Positions 61,957 through 64,000 of a stretch of 64,000 nt of DNA are shown piece after piece; the stretch's first letter is position 1; every line of letters starts with the position of its first letter. Both the position numbers and the translations under genes were made by a program. Source of the stretch: Pseudomonas sp. Au-Pse12 (GTDB lineage: Bacteria > Pseudomonadota > Gammaproteobacteria > Pseudomonadales > Pseudomonadaceae); the NCBI RefSeq assembly GCF_021341665.1, contig NZ_JAJTTH010000007.1:289845-353844 (forward strand), read 5' to 3'. Under the pieces are notes generated by a model. That model worked only from the letters and a program-made list of their open reading frames with translations. It had not been told where the DNA came from and searched no databases.

Positions 61957-63849
61957 TCAGACGTGGGGATCACCCGGGGCTTTGGCCGGGGCTGCGTACT
62001 GCGGCTTGAGGTGGCCGTTCTGGTCCAGCAGCCAGGCGTCCATGATCTGCCGCACCACGGGGCCGGCGACCCGGCCGCCGGCTTCGCCATTCTCGATCAT
62101 CACCGAGATCACGATCTGCGGATGTTCGGCGGGGGCGAAGCCGACGAACAGGGCGTTGTCACGGTTGCGCTCGCGGGTCTTGAGGCGGTCGTAGCGCTCG
62201 CCCTGCTTGATCGCCACCACCTGGGCGGTGCCACTCTTGCCGGCAATGCGGTATTGCGCGCCGGCGGCTGCGGCGCGGGCAATGCCGCGGGGATCGTGCA
62301 TGACCATTTGCATGCCGTGGTTGACCTGATCCCAGTCGCGGGGGTTCTTCAGCAGGATGTTGGGCATCGGGTGCTCGTCCACCGGGGCCACGCCGTCGAT
62401 GGTCTTGGCCAGGTGCGGGCGGTTCCACACGCCCTTGTTGGCAATCAGCGCGGTGGCCTGGGCCAGTTGCAGCGGGGTGACCTGCATGTAGCCCTGGCCG
62501 ATGCCGAGGATCACCGTTTCCCCAGGGAACCATGGCTGGCGGCGAGTGGCGCGCTTCCAGGCCTGGGACGGCATCAGCCCGGGAGACTCCTCGAACATGT
62601 CCAGGGAGACTTTCTCACCCAGGCCGAACATCGCCATGTAGTCGTGCAGGCGGTCGATGCCGAGCTTGTGCGCCAGGTCGTAGAAGTAAGTGTCGTTGGA
62701 GCGCATGATCGCGGCGTCCATGTCCACCCAACCGTCGCCGCTGTGGTTCCAGTTGCGGTACTTGTGGTCGAAGTCCGGCAGTTGGTAATAGCCCGGATCG
62801 AAGACTCGGGTCGAAGCGGTGACCACGCCGGTATCGAGGCCGGCAATCGCCACTTCCGGCTTGATGGTGGAACCAGGGGCATAGAGGCCGCGCAGCACTC
62901 GGTTGAACAGCGGGCGGTCGATGGAGTCGTGCAGCGCCGCATATTCCTTGAAGCTGATACCGGTGACGAACAGGTTGGGGTCGAAGCTTGGCTTGCTGAC
63001 CATGGCCAGGACTTCACCGGTGGCCGGGTCCAGAGCGACCACGGAACCGCGGCGATCACCCAGGGCTTCTTCGGCAGCTTCCTGGAGCTTGATATCCAGG
63101 CTCAGGACGATGCTTTTGCCGGGGATCGGATCGGTGTGCTTGAGCACCCGCATCACGCGGCCCTGTGCGTTGGTTTCGACTTCCTCATAGCCGACATGGC
63201 CGTGCAGCTCGGCTTCGTAGAACTTCTCGATACCGGTCTTGCCGATGGACTGGGTGCCACGGTATTCCACCGAATCCAAGGCCTTGGCTTCTTTCTCGTT
63301 GATCCGCCCGACGTAGCCGATGGAGTGGGCAAAGTGTGCGCCCAGGGGGTAATGGCGGACGAATTGAGCTTCCACATCCAGGCCGGGCAAGCGGTATTCG
63401 TTGACCGCGAGCACGGCGATCTGCTCTTCGGTGAGTTCGTAGAACAGGGTCACGGGAACGAAGGGGTGGCGGGCCTGCTTCATCTCCTTGTCGAACAACG
63501 TGCGGTCTTCAGGGGGTAGGTGCAGCAGGTCGACCACGGTGTCCAGTTCACCCTTGAGATCGGTGGCGCGCTCACGGGTGATGGTCAGGTTGAAGCTGGG
63601 ACGGTTGTCAGCCAGGACCACGCCATTGCGGTCATAGATCAGCCCGCGGGTCGGGGTGATCGGCAGCACGTGTACGCGGTTGTTTTCCGAAACGGTGGAG
63701 TGATAGTCAAACTCCACCACCTGCAGGAAATACATGCGTGCTACCAGGGCGCAGGTGATAGACACCACCAATACGGCACAGGCCAGCAGCCGTTTATTGA
63801 CCAGGCGGCTTTCTTTCTCGTGGTCCTTGATCGGAATCGCTTCGGGCAT
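61957..63849 (-). CDS. mrdA: Penicillin-binding protein 2 (peptidoglycan transpeptidase), solitary copy
   Basis: 630 residues. One N-terminal membrane helix (LLACAVLVVSITCALVARMYF), a dimerization domain starting TRGLIYDRNGVVLADN, and the transpeptidase with active-site STIK (APGSTIKPEV), SND (MRSNDTYFY) and KSGT (AGKSGTAQV). The full PBP2 length and motifs predict an active class B enzyme for cell elongation. It is not flanked by rodA, rlmH, rsfS or mltB, the usual mrdA neighbours, so it may be a second copy. About 150 noncoding bases follow to the window end. Confidence 0.93.
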   Translation of the reverse strand: MPEAIPIKDHEKESRLVNKRLLACAVLVVSITCALVARMYFLQVVEFDYHSTVSENNRVHVLPITPTRGLIYDRNGVVLADNRPSFNLTITRERATDLKGELDTVVDLLHLPPEDRTLFDKEMKQARHPFVPVTLFYELTEEQIAVLAVNEYRLPGLDVEAQFVRHYPLGAHFAHSIGYVGRINEKEAKALDSVEYRGTQSIGKTGIEKFYEAELHGHVGYEEVETNAQGRVMRVLKHTDPIPGKSIVLSLDIKLQEAAEEALGDRRGSVVALDPATGEVLAMVSKPSFDPNLFVTGISFKEYAALHDSIDRPLFNRVLRGLYAPGSTIKPEVAIAGLDTGVVTASTRVFDPGYYQLPDFDHKYRNWNHSGDGWVDMDAAIMRSNDTYFYDLAHKLGIDRLHDYMAMFGLGEKVSLDMFEESPGLMPSQAWKRATRRQPWFPGETVILGIGQGYMQVTPLQLAQATALIANKGVWNRPHLAKTIDGVAPVDEHPMPNILLKNPRDWDQVNHGMQMVMHDPRGIARAAAAGAQYRIAGKSGTAQVVAIKQGERYDRLKTRERNRDNALFVGFAPAEHPQIVISVMIENGEAGGRVAGPVVRQIMDAWLLDQNGHLKPQYAAPAKAPGDPHV

Positions 63850-64000
63850 TGCTACAGCTTCTCGGTGAATAGAGGTCGACGCTGATCCGTGCGGGTGAAC
63901 TCAAGTCCTTTAAAAAAGAGCTGCACCATACCAAAAACCACCTGCGGACTTTGAGGGGATTTCCTCGGTTGCGGATCAATGGCGCCCGGGCAGGTACTCA

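Noticed and set aside
1..64000. CRISPR arrays, tRNA/rRNA genes, IS elements or prophage
   Set aside because: No regularly spaced repeats, no tRNA cloverleaf or CCA-type ends, no transposase or integrase motifs were found on reading both strands.

Overview
This is a chromosomal stretch of a GC-rich, soil-type Pseudomonas (fluorescens/putida-like). The evidence is PvdS-type siderophore synthetases, a P. putida-type quinohemoprotein amine dehydrogenase locus, an Rsm-type small RNA, isonitrile hydratase, and typical Pseudomonas intergenic inverted repeats. No tRNA, rRNA, CRISPR array, IS element or prophage was seen.

Region 1 (1-21.3 kb) is part of a siderophore locus. Three NRPS genes are read right to left: 19286-10014 (C-A-T-E-C-A-T-C), 8874-5803 (noncanonical C-like domain-A-T) and 5803 to beyond the left edge (C-A-T-E-C...). 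A SyrP-like Fe(II)/2-oxoglutarate hydroxylase gene (9943-8885) lies between the first two. Read by eye, the A-domain codes give D-Ser, Lys/Orn, His (probably beta-hydroxylated) and D-Asp. Divergent from the NRPS genes is a siderophore-interacting (ferric reductase) protein; a type II thioesterase follows. All three transcription units have PvdS-type iron-starvation boxes (TAAAT or TAATT-N16-CGT). The product is therefore a pyoverdine or another PvdS-controlled peptide siderophore; the window alone does not decide which.

Region 2 (21.3-38.4 kb) is accessory and housekeeping. It holds an MFS exporter with a divergent TetR regulator and two palindromic operators, small enzymes (VOC, isochorismatase-like, epoxide-hydrolase-like), and an unusual three-gene operon at 25892-30276: membrane protein, membrane-SDR fusion, and alpha/beta hydrolase fused to a PEP-synthase/rifampin-phosphotransferase-like protein. 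Then come an AraC-type regulator divergent from isonitrile hydratase, a LysE exporter divergent from a MocR regulator, a candidate RsmX/Y/Z-type sRNA (about 34890-35010), an APH(6)-like kinase, an AHSA1 protein, an ADP-ribosylglycohydrolase-GFA fusion and a DUF1311 protein.

Region 3 (38.4-57 kb) is the quinohemoprotein amine dehydrogenase (qhp/pea) system in two blocks. qhpA-D-C-B encodes the structural subunits and the radical SAM crosslinking enzyme. A second operon encodes a sigma54 activator, ABC exporter qhpF, protease qhpE and flavin monooxygenase qhpG. An aldehyde dehydrogenase with a good -24/-12 promoter lies beside it. Together they should oxidise primary amines to aldehydes in the periplasm and aldehydes to acids in the cytoplasm. 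Between the blocks are a WG-repeat lipoprotein with a truncated copy, a HAD phosphatase, an ECF sigma factor/flavoprotein pair and a DUF4337 protein.

Region 4 (57-64 kb) carries a deacetylase/M20 amidohydrolase/MHS transporter operon with a divergent LysR regulator, and a solitary PBP2 (mrdA-like) gene.
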